Shown here piece by piece: positions 1-9,148 of a stretch of 64,000 nucleotides of DNA (position 1 is the first letter of the stretch; each line of letters starts with the position of its first letter). Under the pieces are notes generated by a model. The model had not been told where the DNA came from, searched no databases, and saw only the letters and a program-made list of their open reading frames with translations. Source of the stretch: Larkinella rosea (lineage in GTDB: Bacteria > Bacteroidota > Bacteroidia > Cytophagales > Spirosomataceae); NCBI RefSeq assembly GCF_003858635.1, contig NZ_RQJO01000008.1:806001-870000 (forward strand), given 5' to 3'. A program made the translations under genes and the position numbers.

Positions 1-269
1 TGGTTCGTTCAGGACAGGTAACGCGAAGGGAGGCCATTGCCGAACTGGAAGCAAGTTCGTACAAATACGACCGTTCGGTGGTGATTTACGCCGTCGCGAA
101 ATTAGGCTGGACACTGGAAGAATGGGAAGCGGTTTATTTCCGTGAGCCCCGTTCCCACAAGGACTTTAAAACCTATTTGCCCCTGATCCGGTTGCTTCGG
201 CTGCCCATTTGGGTGGCCTGCAAACTGCGGCTTCTGCCCCACATTCTGTATTTGAAATACGCCAGTTAG
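1..269 (+). CDS. Probable N-acetyl sugar amidotransferase (WbpG/PseA-like), C-terminal part
   Basis: Partial gene; its 5' end lies before the window. The open frame runs from base 3 to the TAG at 267-269 and gives about 88 residues. The start is a basic/acidic stretch of the type SGQVTRREAIAELE, followed by LGWTLEEWEAV and PRSHKDFKTY. This succession (SGQ-TREEA, then KLG-EEEFE, then P-SH-DY) is what I remember of the C-terminus of N-acetyl sugar amidotransferases, which convert a UDP-sugar acetamido group to an acetamidino group for surface polysaccharides. The catalytic ATP-binding part is not visible, so the call rests on tail resemblance only. A GTG at 78 gives a shorter internal frame and is not the real start. 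Confidence 0.5.
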   Translation, partial: VRSGQVTRREAIAELEASSYKYDRSVVIYAVAKLGWTLEEWEAVYFREPRSHKDFKTYLPLIRLLRLPIWVACKLRLLPHILYLKYAS

Positions 270-383
270 AAAGGTGAAAGGCAGACTACGGTTTTTCCAA
301 AAAATGATCCCATTGGGCACTAACAAATCAGGGCCGATCCTGAAGTGGAACCGACCGCCAGCCGAAAAACCGCATTTTATCCT

Positions 384-725
384 CTAATTGTTGACCGATT
401 TGACTGCTTTGAACACTTCAGCAATCCGCCGGCGGGCAACCAGTAAAACCGTTCCATTGGTCAGCGTAATTTCGACCTGATAGGTTGAAATCCGGTGAAG
501 CCTTGAAATGTGATTTGGATTGACGAGGGCGCCCCGGCTGATGCGGATAAATTCGGGTAGCATTTTTTGCCACCGCACCAGGGTTCGGGCGGTCATCAGG
601 TTCGGTGCATTGCTTCGGTGCAGTAGACTGTAATTGCTATTTCCCTCTAACCAGATAAGCTCGGAGAGTGATAAAGGTACTTTGTATCCTCTCATTTGCA
701 GAGAGCCGGCTTGTTGCTGTATCAT
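384..725 (-). CDS. LytTR-type DNA-binding regulator without receiver domain
   Basis: This 113-residue protein is essentially one LytTR domain. Visible marks are LIWLEGNSNYS near residues 23-33, the RTLVRWQKMLPE region, FIRISRGALVNPNHI around residues 59-73, and a final VLLVARRRIAEVF. LytTR domains bind direct repeats in promoters. Most family members carry an N-terminal receiver, which is absent here, so signal input must come from elsewhere. Its ATG overlaps the stop of the upstream minus-strand gene (ATGA, 722-725), so the two are probably translated together. Family call is firm; target genes are unknown. Confidence 0.85.
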   Translation of the reverse strand: MIQQQAGSLQMRGYKVPLSLSELIWLEGNSNYSLLHRSNAPNLMTARTLVRWQKMLPEFIRISRGALVNPNHISRLHRISTYQVEITLTNGTVLLVARRRIAEVFKAVKSVNN

Positions 726-1165
726 GAAGAAGTCGTCAACTGTTGTGTGACGTTTTGCAGAAATGAGCGAACACGACCCGCTTCAGTGGTCAGTTCGCAC
801 CTTTCCAGTTGTAAGAAATTATCCAACATGGTCTTGTCAGTGGCGGTAGCGACCCGTTGGATCCGACCACTTTGACGCGCCCATAGGCTATAGCCATACA
901 CAGCATTGGGACATTCTTCTAAAACTGCAAATCCATAAGGTGTTGATTCTCCGGATGGTTGGTGCCACAAAATAAACCAACGGGCTTTCGCCATAATTTG
1001 GGATAAGGAGAGCCGTTGTTGTTCCCATACCTGAAAACGATTTAATAACCCTTCAACCGGGACATCAGTAACTGATGGTTCAGGAGGTGGAACAACCCAG
1101 TAAGAAGATTCTGCAATTTCAGTATGCAAACGGTGGCGTTGAGTAAACCAGAAAGACATTTTCAA
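722..1165 (-). CDS. Hypothetical protein coupled to the LytTR regulator
   Basis: 147 residues, not recognised. It has no signal peptide or membrane segment. It is rich in Trp, Gln and Arg, with a proline-rich stretch near residues 26-36 and a central part (WFILWHQPSG) that reads like a beta-rich domain. Its stop overlaps the start of the LytTR gene by four bases, the usual arrangement for functionally linked genes. A role as partner or sensor for the LytTR protein is inference from that position only. The ATG at 1165 is preceded by the long non-coding stretch that would hold the promoter of the pair. Confidence 0.55.
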   Translation of the reverse strand: MKMSFWFTQRHRLHTEIAESSYWVVPPPEPSVTDVPVEGLLNRFQVWEQQRLSLSQIMAKARWFILWHQPSGESTPYGFAVLEECPNAVYGYSLWARQSGRIQRVATATDKTMLDNFLQLERCELTTEAGRVRSFLQNVTQQLTTSS

Positions 1166-2205
1166 GCAGTTGATAGCTCACTTGTAAGACCAAGCTAATT
1201 GATCCCGGGGGATCATCCAGATGAATAAAAACGCGTGAGAGTATATGTTCATCGATATTCGACCAATTTCAATGCCATTTTGTATGGTTTATAGTTCTAT
1301 TCATAAATTTTTGTTGAAAAGGTAAATTATTTGTACCACTCTTAGCTGAATCGAATACTCCAGAATCAAACAATCACTTTTGACGGGGGGTAAGTGTATT
1401 TGGCACAGTAATTGTCAGGCTCAGAAAAGCATTAAAGTAGAGACGTTTGCGGATGTTGCGAGCGTCTTTTTTCGTTTTTAGATGCGTTGATTGACAGCCA
1501 TCGAAGGGGTGTAAAACCGGACGAATTTACGTTTTGCGTAAAGGCGTTGGCGTGAATTTTAAACCGTTCGATTTCGGATCGTAAAAACCGCCTTCCTGTA
1601 GATGGCCAGTGCGGCTATAGTTGACCTCATTTCGTATTGTCAATAGACCGATTGACGGGAGCAGTTGAGAGACCGGATTAGCATTCCCGAATCTCATAAA
1701 ATACGTTTATTTGGCTAAGCAACAATGAATTTGGACGTCCGAGCGGCTTTGCAAGGTGGTGGTTGGATGAGTGGATGATGTTGTCACTATTTCCAAATAG
1801 TATTGGCTGAAGATCGGTAGAATTAGAATTTTCAATAAGGTAGAGCGGATGAAAAAAGCAGAGTATTTTTTTTGAGAAACTTGAGTAGTTAATGTAACCG
1901 AATGTACTCTTTTTATTGCATTCCCAGCTATGTAAACGATTAAAAATCAAGCGCAAATTTTCTTGTCTGATAAATTGAATGGGCATACGTTTCCACTGAT
2001 CCAAATTCTGAAAAATATTGCCGGACGGAACCCGGAAATGCTTATTTAGTTAATCAGGCTTTTCGGCAATACTGAGAAGGTTTTGTTCAGCGTTTTCAGA
2101 TAGCATCCTATTGAATTAGGAATTACTTTTATAAGCTGATGGGTTAGTGAGGAAGACGGGCAAGCGGACTTACCCACGTCCACGGCTGGCATAAAATTTT
2201 ACCCG
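1166..2205. other. Long non-coding stretch, about 1 kb
   Basis: No convincing gene. It has many A/T runs and no recognisable RNA gene. A minus-strand open frame at 1678-2004 lacks family resemblance and has the composition of non-coding DNA. A weak hairpin followed by six T lies near 1441-1473. The region must contain the promoters for the LytTR pair (minus) and probably for the beta-helix gene starting at 2206, but I cannot place them. Confidence 0.5.
1441..1473 (+). terminator. Weak candidate intrinsic terminator
   Basis: AGACGTT at the left can pair with GAGCGTCT at the right (seven pairs with one G-T), leaving a loop of about 12 bases and followed by TTTTTT. No plus-strand gene ends close upstream, so it may be a leftover or a chance hairpin. 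Confidence 0.25.
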
Positions 2206-4770
2206 ATGATCCACCGTTTACTTTTTTTGCTTTCTATATTGCTTGGATGGGTTGGTCGTTCTCAACTCCTTTTGGCTCAGCCCCGTATCTTCAACGCCAG
2301 CCCGTCGGTAAAACCGGGTGAAGCCGTCAACCTGCAAGGTGACTTTGGAGCCTCGGCCAAAGTTTTTTTTCTGAAAGGAACCACCACCACACCAGCGGCT
2401 TTGCCCGTGCTCGTTCAGCGGGCCAATCATGCCACCGTTCAGATTCCGGCTCAAACCGGTCTGGATCTTTACCAGATCTGGGTGGAAGACCAGGGGCAGA
2501 AAAGCCCACCGGTTTTTGTCAATCAGGCCGTTGGCTTGCAGTTTGACTCCCCGGAAGGGAGCCCCGGCGGCTCGATGCGAATCTTTGGCCGGAATCTGCA
2601 ACTGCCCGGAAGCACAGCCCGGGTGCGGCTGATAGCCCCCAATTCATCTACCTCGCAGGAAGGATCAATTGACGTCACTAACAGTGACGCCTACCAGCTT
2701 CGGTTGAGACTGCCCAGCACGATACAACCCGGAGTTGTTTATAAGGTTCTGGTTACGAATGGATTGGGTGGAAATGCCGGGGAGACGACGATGGAACTTC
2801 CACTGACGGCCACCATTACCGGAACGGATTACTTTCAACTGGAAGTGGGCTGGGCCGCCAAACTCGATTTTACCCGCAACATCTACAATGTCAAAACCGA
2901 CTCCCGGCTAAGTGTAAAAGCCGTGGGCGACGGAAACGCCAACGACCAGCCCGCGTTGCAACGGGCCATTGACCGGGCTGCCGCCGATGGCGGAGGCATT
3001 GTTTACCTGCCCGCAGGAACCTATAAATTGCTGTATCCTAACTTCGAATACCTCCGGATGCGGAACCGGGTGGTGATTCAGGGGGCGGGAAAAGACCAGA
3101 CCATCATCAAGTTTGGGTATGAGCCGCAAGTTTCACACCTGGGGCTGTACTGGCCGGAAGTGACCCGCCAGGCTGGTCTGGCCGATCTGACATTTATGAA
3201 TGTGGATGAAACCGGCAGCGCCCTGCTCAACAGCAGCCGGGGGCAGGGCACCGAGATTTTCCTGCAGCGGGTTCGGTTCGATCTCAAGAAAAGCGACTGG
3301 TTGTGGTTGGCAAACAGCGATAAACTGGTCATTGCCAACTCCGACTTTAGTCAGGGCATTGATCAAAATTTTAGTTACCACGGCCCTCTGCTGCTGAACG
3401 GTTGCAGCAACTTTCTGGTGCGGTATAATACGTTCAATTATGCCGTCGATGGATTGAATATGAATGACGTCCACGAAGGGATTTTTGAAAATAATCAGGT
3501 ATACCGCGACGGTTCGGCCCGGTATCCGACGACAACGATTCACCACGTTCTGATCGCCAATTTTGCGAAGAATCTGGTGATTCTCAACAACGAACTCAAC
3601 GTGATCAACGGCCCGGCCCAGAATGGCAATGATGGAGAAGCGATCATCAGCGAAGGAGGTGGAGCCGACCGGATCGACGAAGAAGCCGGAACGGTGAGTA
3701 GTGCAACCGCAACAACGCTTCAGGACCAGAGCAAGAATTGGGGCGCATTTCGACGCCAGCCGGTGGTGGCTATTGTGAGTGGGAAGGGCATGGGACAATG
3801 GCGCCGGATTACGAGCCGGAGCGGTTCGACGCTGCAACTCGATCGGGCGTGGGATGTCATTCCGGGAGCGGGAAGTCACTATGCCATCTTCAACTGGAGC
3901 GCCGAAAACTGGCTGGTGCAGGGAAACCGCATGGAAGGAAACCGCCGGGGAATTACCATGTACCACGGTGCAACGAACCAGGTCGCGCTGGTCAGCAACA
4001 ACTTGCACAACAGCGGTTCCATCGATCTGACGCCCATTCAGCAGCAATTAAATGGTCGTCAGCAATTTGTTCCGATGTATAATACGCAGGTCATTGGCAA
4101 TTTGGTCGGGAACACGAATGGCAGCAACGGCGTTTTTATTGGGGCTCATCCGGTGCAGCACCGGCAGGCCAAAACGTTCGGCACATCGGTGATTGGTCTG
4201 GAGGTTCGGGGCAACACGGTTCGGGCCGGGATTCCGAACATTCCGGCGGTGGTGGATGCCAACTTCCCGGAGGGGTATCTGAATTACCTGGAATACCACC
4301 CCGCGTCGGTTTACGAAGACGAACAGGTTCCAGCCATTCTGGGGAGTATTTTTGAGAATAATAAAGCCAACAACTGTGCAAACGCACTTTATCTGAACAG
4401 CGGTTCTTACAATACCGTTGTGTGTAACCTGACGCTGGAAAACTCCCCGAATTTGCTGAAAGACGAGCGGCTGGAGCAAATCACTCACGCTTCCGTGGGA
4501 ACCTCCTCCTGCCTGACCAACTCCCCCGAAGATCCGCCTTTAACCATAAAAATATACCCTAACCCGGTCATGACCGAGCTTCATGTCCAATTGTCATCGG
4601 CCGGCGCACGCTTCAAAATCTATTCCCTGACGGGCGCCCTGCTGATGGATACGCGCACGACCTCCACGGAAGCCCTGCTGGATGTACAGCAATTGCCCAT
4701 TGGCGTATATCTTCTGCAAGTTCAACCGGATCAGGGCGACCTGGTCAGCCAGTGTTTTATCAAATTCTGA
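2206..4770 (+). CDS. Secreted right-handed beta-helix (pectate lyase 3-like) protein with T9SS sorting domain, copy 1
   Basis: 854 residues. A signal peptide occupies residues 1-24 (cleavage near LLLAQ-P). Residues 25-230 hold two all-beta IPT/TIG-like or adhesin-like segments. A pectate-lyase-3/GH28-like beta-helix starts near residue 236 with SVKAVGDGNANDQPALQRAI and the GGIVYLPAGTY motif, then continues as repeated N-rich turns (ENNQVYRDG, VQGNRMEGN) to about residue 750. Residues 778-854 form a type A T9SS sorting domain (IYPNPV, LPIGVYLLQV). The protein should be exported across the outer membrane and act on or bind polysaccharide. No catalytic residues could be assigned. A close paralogue follows directly, and the exopolysaccharide operon lies beyond it. 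Confidence 0.8.
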   Translation: MIHRLLFLLSILLGWVGRSQLLLAQPRIFNASPSVKPGEAVNLQGDFGASAKVFFLKGTTTTPAALPVLVQRANHATVQIPAQTGLDLYQIWVEDQGQKSPPVFVNQAVGLQFDSPEGSPGGSMRIFGRNLQLPGSTARVRLIAPNSSTSQEGSIDVTNSDAYQLRLRLPSTIQPGVVYKVLVTNGLGGNAGETTMELPLTATITGTDYFQLEVGWAAKLDFTRNIYNVKTDSRLSVKAVGDGNANDQPALQRAIDRAAADGGGIVYLPAGTYKLLYPNFEYLRMRNRVVIQGAGKDQTIIKFGYEPQVSHLGLYWPEVTRQAGLADLTFMNVDETGSALLNSSRGQGTEIFLQRVRFDLKKSDWLWLANSDKLVIANSDFSQGIDQNFSYHGPLLLNGCSNFLVRYNTFNYAVDGLNMNDVHEGIFENNQVYRDGSARYPTTTIHHVLIANFAKNLVILNNELNVINGPAQNGNDGEAIISEGGGADRIDEEAGTVSSATATTLQDQSKNWGAFRRQPVVAIVSGKGMGQWRRITSRSGSTLQLDRAWDVIPGAGSHYAIFNWSAENWLVQGNRMEGNRRGITMYHGATNQVALVSNNLHNSGSIDLTPIQQQLNGRQQFVPMYNTQVIGNLVGNTNGSNGVFIGAHPVQHRQAKTFGTSVIGLEVRGNTVRAGIPNIPAVVDANFPEGYLNYLEYHPASVYEDEQVPAILGSIFENNKANNCANALYLNSGSYNTVVCNLTLENSPNLLKDERLEQITHASVGTSSCLTNSPEDPPLTIKIYPNPVMTELHVQLSSAGARFKIYSLTGALLMDTRTTSTEALLDVQQLPIGVYLLQVQPDQGDLVSQCFIKF

Positions 4771-5061
4771 GCGGATTTATCGGACAAAAGATTGCGTTTG
4801 CTTCCTGGCGGTCAGTTTTCCAGGCCGCTTATCTCATTTCCTGCCAATCTCCTTTGGTGGCGTTACTTTTCATTCTTAATACCGTAAAAGCAGGTTTTTA
4901 CATACCTTTTTCTTTAACTAAATGGCTTCAGGGTTGGATTGGCACAGATTTAGCAGAAGAATATAGGTTGTTAACAGACTGTGTAATTACGAATAAGTTC
5001 ACTTTTGCGGGATAGAACAGGAAGGGAGGAAAGGGAAGTGATCTGTATAAAACTGATATTT

Positions 5062-8000
5062 ATGACCCACCGTTTACTTTCATTTATCCTGTTTATCAGC
5101 ATTTGTAGTTCACAAATTGTTATTGCCCAACCCCGAATTTTCAATGCCAGTCTCTCGGCTCAACCGGGCGAAGCCGTCAGTCTTCAGGGAAATTTTAGCG
5201 CAACCGCCAGGGTCTTTTTTCTGAAAGGAACCGCAACGAATCAAACCGCTTTACCAATTCTGGTTCAGGGCGCCAACCACGCCACGGTTCAGATTCCGGC
5301 CCAAACCGGTTTGGATCTTTACCAGATCTGGGTGGAAGATCAGGGGCAGAAAAGTCCGGCGGTTTTTGTCAACCAGGCGTTGGGGATGCATTTCGATTCG
5401 CCGGAAGGGAGTCCGGGGGGGACCCTTCGCATTTTTGGACGAAACCTCCAATTGCCCGGCGCCACGGCCCGGGTTCGGTTGATTGCGCAGGGGACGACCA
5501 CCGCGTACGAAGCGACGATCGATCCAAGCCGGAGTGATGCATATAAATTAAGCCTGAAACTGCCCACCACGCTAAAGGCCGGAACGGTTTACAATGTTTT
5601 GGTTACCAATGGGTTGGGTGGCGGTTTAGGTGAAAAACAGGTAGAGCTGCCCTTAACGGCCATTTCGTCCGGAGACGATTATTTCCAGCTAGGGGTGGGC
5701 TGGGCCGCTAAACTGGATTTTTACCGCAACGTCTACAATGTCAAAACCGATCCGCGCCTGAGTGTGAAGGCTGTGGGCAATGGGCAGGCCAACGATCAGG
5801 CCGCTATACAACAGGCGATCGACCGGGCTGCCGCCGATGGTGGGGGCGTTGTTTATCTGCCCGCAGGAACCTATAAATTGTTGTATACCTATTTCGAATA
5901 CCTCCGGATGCGGAACCGGGTGGTGATTCAGGGAGCGGGAAAAGACCAGACTATCATCAAATACGGGTATGAAACGCAAGTTTCGCACCTGGGCATTTAT
6001 TGGCCGGAGGTGGTTCGGCAGGCCGGTCTGGCCGATCTGTCGTTTCTGAATGTGGATGAAACCGGCAGCGAAATGCTCAGCAGCAGCCGGGGGAAAGGCA
6101 CCGAGATTTTTCTGCAGCGGGTTCGGCTCGACCTCAAAAAGAGCGATTGGCTCTGGCTGGCGGGCAGTGATAAACTGGTCATTGCCAATACGGACCTTAG
6201 TCAGGGCGTCGATAGCAAGTTCAGGTACCTCGGCCCCTTGCAACTCAATGAATGCAGCAACTTTGTCATACGCGACAATACCTTCAACTATGCGGTCGAT
6301 GGATTGAACCTGAATGATACGCACGAAGGCATATTTGAAAATAACCGGGTGTATCGCGATGGTTCGGCTCGCTACCCAAGTACGGTGGTTAACCACGTAT
6401 TGATCGTCAATTTTGCCCGGAATCTGGCGGTTGTCAATAACGAATTCAGGGTACTTAACGGCCCCGCGCAGAACAGCAACGACGGCGAAACCATCATCAG
6501 CGAAGGAGGAGGAGGAGACCGGGTCGACGAAGAGACGGGAACCGTGAGTGGAGCAACCGCGACAACACTGCAGGACCAGAGCAAGAATTGGGGCGCATTC
6601 CGTCGCCAGCCCGTGGTGGCCATTGTGAGCGGAAAAGGCATGGGGCAATGGCGAAGAATCACCAGTCGGAGCGGGTCAACCTTGCAACTGGATCGGGCGT
6701 GGGATGTCATTCCGGGATCGGGAAGCAACTATGCGGTTTTCAACTGGAGCGCTCAGAACTGGCTGATTCAGAATAATCGCATGGAAGGCAATCACAGGGG
6801 CATTACGATCTATCATGCATCGACGAGCCAGATGGCCATTGTCAACAACACCTTGCTCAACAGCGGCTCGATCGATTTAACGCCCATTCAGCAGGAGTCG
6901 AATGGCCGTCAGCAATTTAACCCGATCTATAACAATCAGATAATTGGTAATTCGGTCTCAAACACGAATGGAAGCAACGGCGTGTTCATCGGCGTTCATT
7001 CGGTCCAGCACGCTCAAACCAGGACGTTCGGGACATCGGTCATTGGACTGGAAGTACGTGGCAACACGGTTCGGGCGTTGACGCCCAATACGCCGGCGGT
7101 AGTCGATGCGGAGTTTCCGGAGGGGTTCCTGAACTATCTGGAGTACCACCAGCTTGCCTTTTTCGAAGATGAACAGATTCCGGCCATTTTGGGAAGCATT
7201 TTCGAGAACAACCGGGCCGTCAATTGTGCAAACGGCATTTATCTCAACAGTGGTTCGTACAACACCCTGGTGTGTAATCTGACGCTGGAGAACTCATTGA
7301 AATTAATGAAGGACGATGTGCTGGAACGGGTCACTCACGCGTCTGTCGGGACGACTTCCTGTGCCAAAGTTACCTCGACGCCACCCGTAAATAAACCTCC
7401 GCAACCACCTGCTTCCACCGGAATGACGGGACAGGTAGGAGTTCCTTTTTCGGCCACGCTGGCGGTTTTCACGGACCCCGACGGTGGTACATTGACGTAC
7501 GGATTGAGTGCATTGCCCGTAGGGCTGAACTTTGCTCCTTCCAGCCGGGTGATTACGGGCACGCCCACCGGCGCCGGTACGTTTATTTTGACCTATTCGG
7601 CCACTGATGATCAGGGCGCTACGGGTAGTGTGAGCCTCACATTGACGATCAGTCCGGCACCCGCGCCAGCCGTTACCGGTAATTTTGAAGGGTTTCTGGA
7701 TAAACTGGAATGTGGAAGCATTCGGGGGTGGGTCTGGGATCGCAACAAACCCAATGCATCGTTTACGGTCGAATTCTATCTGGAAACCGGTACTCCGACG
7801 ATCACGACGGTTATTGGTCGGGCGGAAGCAAACATTTACCGGACGGATTTGAAAGATGCGGGCAAGGGCAACGGGGTCCATGCCTACAATTTTGCCCCTC
7901 CTTCCACGCTACCAAACGGTGCGATGGTGCAGGCAAGGATATTGGGTAGTACCTATCTATTGAAAGGCTCGCCGAAAGCCTATGTGTGCGCTACGGCCCG

Positions 8001-8289
8001 AAAAGCCCGTGAATCGGCTGAAGAAGAGGCCGAACTTATTGTTCGGTTGCTGGGCAATCCGGTTACCAACAATTTGGTAGAAATTGAAGTATCGGGGGTA
8101 GAAGGTCAGCCGTTGCAATTGCAGTTGTCGGACGGCCAGGGCCGGATGATTTCGGAGCATCAACTCGAGCGGGCCGGGGTCGTTGATCGGCAGCGGTTTT
8201 CGGTCAGTAACCAGGTAACCGGATTGTTATGGCTCCGGGTCAGCACGCCCACGCAATACAAAGCCCTGAAAGTATTAAAAACGGATTAA
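5062..8289 (+). CDS. Secreted right-handed beta-helix protein with Ig-like and GWVWD-type modules, copy 2
   Basis: 1075 residues from the ATG at 5062. An in-frame TTG at 5005 would add 19 charged residues before an obvious signal peptide, so I reject it. The first 760 residues parallel the preceding protein closely, including an almost identical stretch around WGAFRRQPVVAIVSGKGMG. The beta-helix begins near residue 234. The tail differs: residues about 776-863 are a putative Ig/dystroglycan-type domain (GVPFSATL, TYGLSALPVGL), residues 873-976 are a module containing GSIRGWVWDRNKPN common in cytophagal surface proteins (from memory), and residues 993-1075 are a C-terminal T9SS-like domain. 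Probably a surface-attached polysaccharide-binding or -cleaving protein. Confidence 0.8.
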   Translation: MTHRLLSFILFISICSSQIVIAQPRIFNASLSAQPGEAVSLQGNFSATARVFFLKGTATNQTALPILVQGANHATVQIPAQTGLDLYQIWVEDQGQKSPAVFVNQALGMHFDSPEGSPGGTLRIFGRNLQLPGATARVRLIAQGTTTAYEATIDPSRSDAYKLSLKLPTTLKAGTVYNVLVTNGLGGGLGEKQVELPLTAISSGDDYFQLGVGWAAKLDFYRNVYNVKTDPRLSVKAVGNGQANDQAAIQQAIDRAAADGGGVVYLPAGTYKLLYTYFEYLRMRNRVVIQGAGKDQTIIKYGYETQVSHLGIYWPEVVRQAGLADLSFLNVDETGSEMLSSSRGKGTEIFLQRVRLDLKKSDWLWLAGSDKLVIANTDLSQGVDSKFRYLGPLQLNECSNFVIRDNTFNYAVDGLNLNDTHEGIFENNRVYRDGSARYPSTVVNHVLIVNFARNLAVVNNEFRVLNGPAQNSNDGETIISEGGGGDRVDEETGTVSGATATTLQDQSKNWGAFRRQPVVAIVSGKGMGQWRRITSRSGSTLQLDRAWDVIPGSGSNYAVFNWSAQNWLIQNNRMEGNHRGITIYHASTSQMAIVNNTLLNSGSIDLTPIQQESNGRQQFNPIYNNQIIGNSVSNTNGSNGVFIGVHSVQHAQTRTFGTSVIGLEVRGNTVRALTPNTPAVVDAEFPEGFLNYLEYHQLAFFEDEQIPAILGSIFENNRAVNCANGIYLNSGSYNTLVCNLTLENSLKLMKDDVLERVTHASVGTTSCAKVTSTPPVNKPPQPPASTGMTGQVGVPFSATLAVFTDPDGGTLTYGLSALPVGLNFAPSSRVITGTPTGAGTFILTYSATDDQGATGSVSLTLTISPAPAPAVTGNFEGFLDKLECGSIRGWVWDRNKPNASFTVEFYLETGTPTITTVIGRAEANIYRTDLKDAGKGNGVHAYNFAPPSTLPNGAMVQARILGSTYLLKGSPKAYVCATARKARESAEEEAELIVRLLGNPVTNNLVEIEVSGVEGQPLQLQLSDGQGRMISEHQLERAGVVDRQRFSVSNQVTGLLWLRVSTPTQYKALKVLKTD

Positions 8290-9011
8290 TTCCTCCTGCC
8301 GCATTCCCGCGATCTTAGTCACTGGTTTCAGATTCAGGCATTTCGGTGTCTGACGGAATTGCATTCTCAGTAACTTCGTTACCCTCCATTTCTGCTACCA
8401 GGGCAACGGCTTCGGCGTCGTTCTTCCCGCATTCGGCCTAACTACCCATCGCTGGCGGTTTTCTCCCCCGGCAACAGCAAGACAATATTTGCAATTCGTC
8501 CGCAGGATGGAACCGATCTTAATTATCGAACAAAGAATTAGGTGCCATATAATAAACTAAGCCAGAATGGGTGAATAAAATAACTCCATTTTTTTTGTCT
8601 GTTAAATGCCCATCCCGGAAAGATACTGAAAATGAGTTAGTTAATTGTTGTACAACAAAATATACTGGTTATAAATACTACAAATACATCAAGAGTTAGC
8701 ACATTTTGTAGAAATTATAATCTGGTAAAAACTTAAGTAGTACAGGTTTTTTTTTCAGTTACTTACCTCTGGACCATTAAATCAGAAATGGATTATCTTA
8801 TTTTTAAACTAAGTGTCTGATAAACCAGTTAAAACAACTACTTAGAGGTTTTGCAAAATTAAATTCTATTTTTATTCAGTTCATAAGTATTATTTTTGTA
8901 ATGCATTTGCACCCGTTTAGGCCAATTTTATCGGCTGAAGAGTTTAACTGATGGGCAACTTAACACATTTGGCCTATTTAGCAGATGAAGATGAGTAAAT
9001 TTTTTTCAATT
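8290..9011. other. AT-rich intergenic region before the exopolysaccharide operon
   Basis: No complete gene. At 8315-8437 the minus strand holds about 40 open codons of acidic, Glu/Ser/Thr-rich character that end in TAA, possibly a gene remnant. From about 8500 onward the sequence becomes very AT-rich, as expected for the control region of the operon that follows. Confidence 0.5.
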
Positions 9012-9039
9012 TTTGAGTTGAGTAATTTTACTTATCTTG
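9012..9039 (+). promoter_or_regulatory. Candidate Bacteroidota-type promoter for the exopolysaccharide operon
   Basis: TTTG at 9012-9015 and TATCTTG at 9033-9039 are separated by 17 bases and resemble the TTTG / TAnnTTTG elements of Bacteroidota housekeeping promoters, with one base missing in the second element. It lies about 110 bases before the chosen start of the export lipoprotein gene. This is pattern matching only. Confidence 0.4.
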
Positions 9040-9148
9040 CAGAAAATTTTTACAAGTCTTGATAAGTAGCATGGAGCTGGATGAGTCGTCTGGCAGTAGT
9101 GCTCAGATCGTTACGCGAGTCAGTATCATTAATTTATTGAGTGACTGT

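Noticed and set aside
1678-2004. Minus-strand open frame of 108 codons in AT-rich DNA
   Set aside because: No family resemblance, unusual residue composition (Asn, Ser, His, Ile) and non-coding base usage; most likely chance.
3133-4047. Minus-strand open frame opposite the first beta-helix gene
   Set aside because: Antisense shadow; the same kind of frame appears opposite the paralogue at 5689-6648, as expected from duplicated coding sequence.
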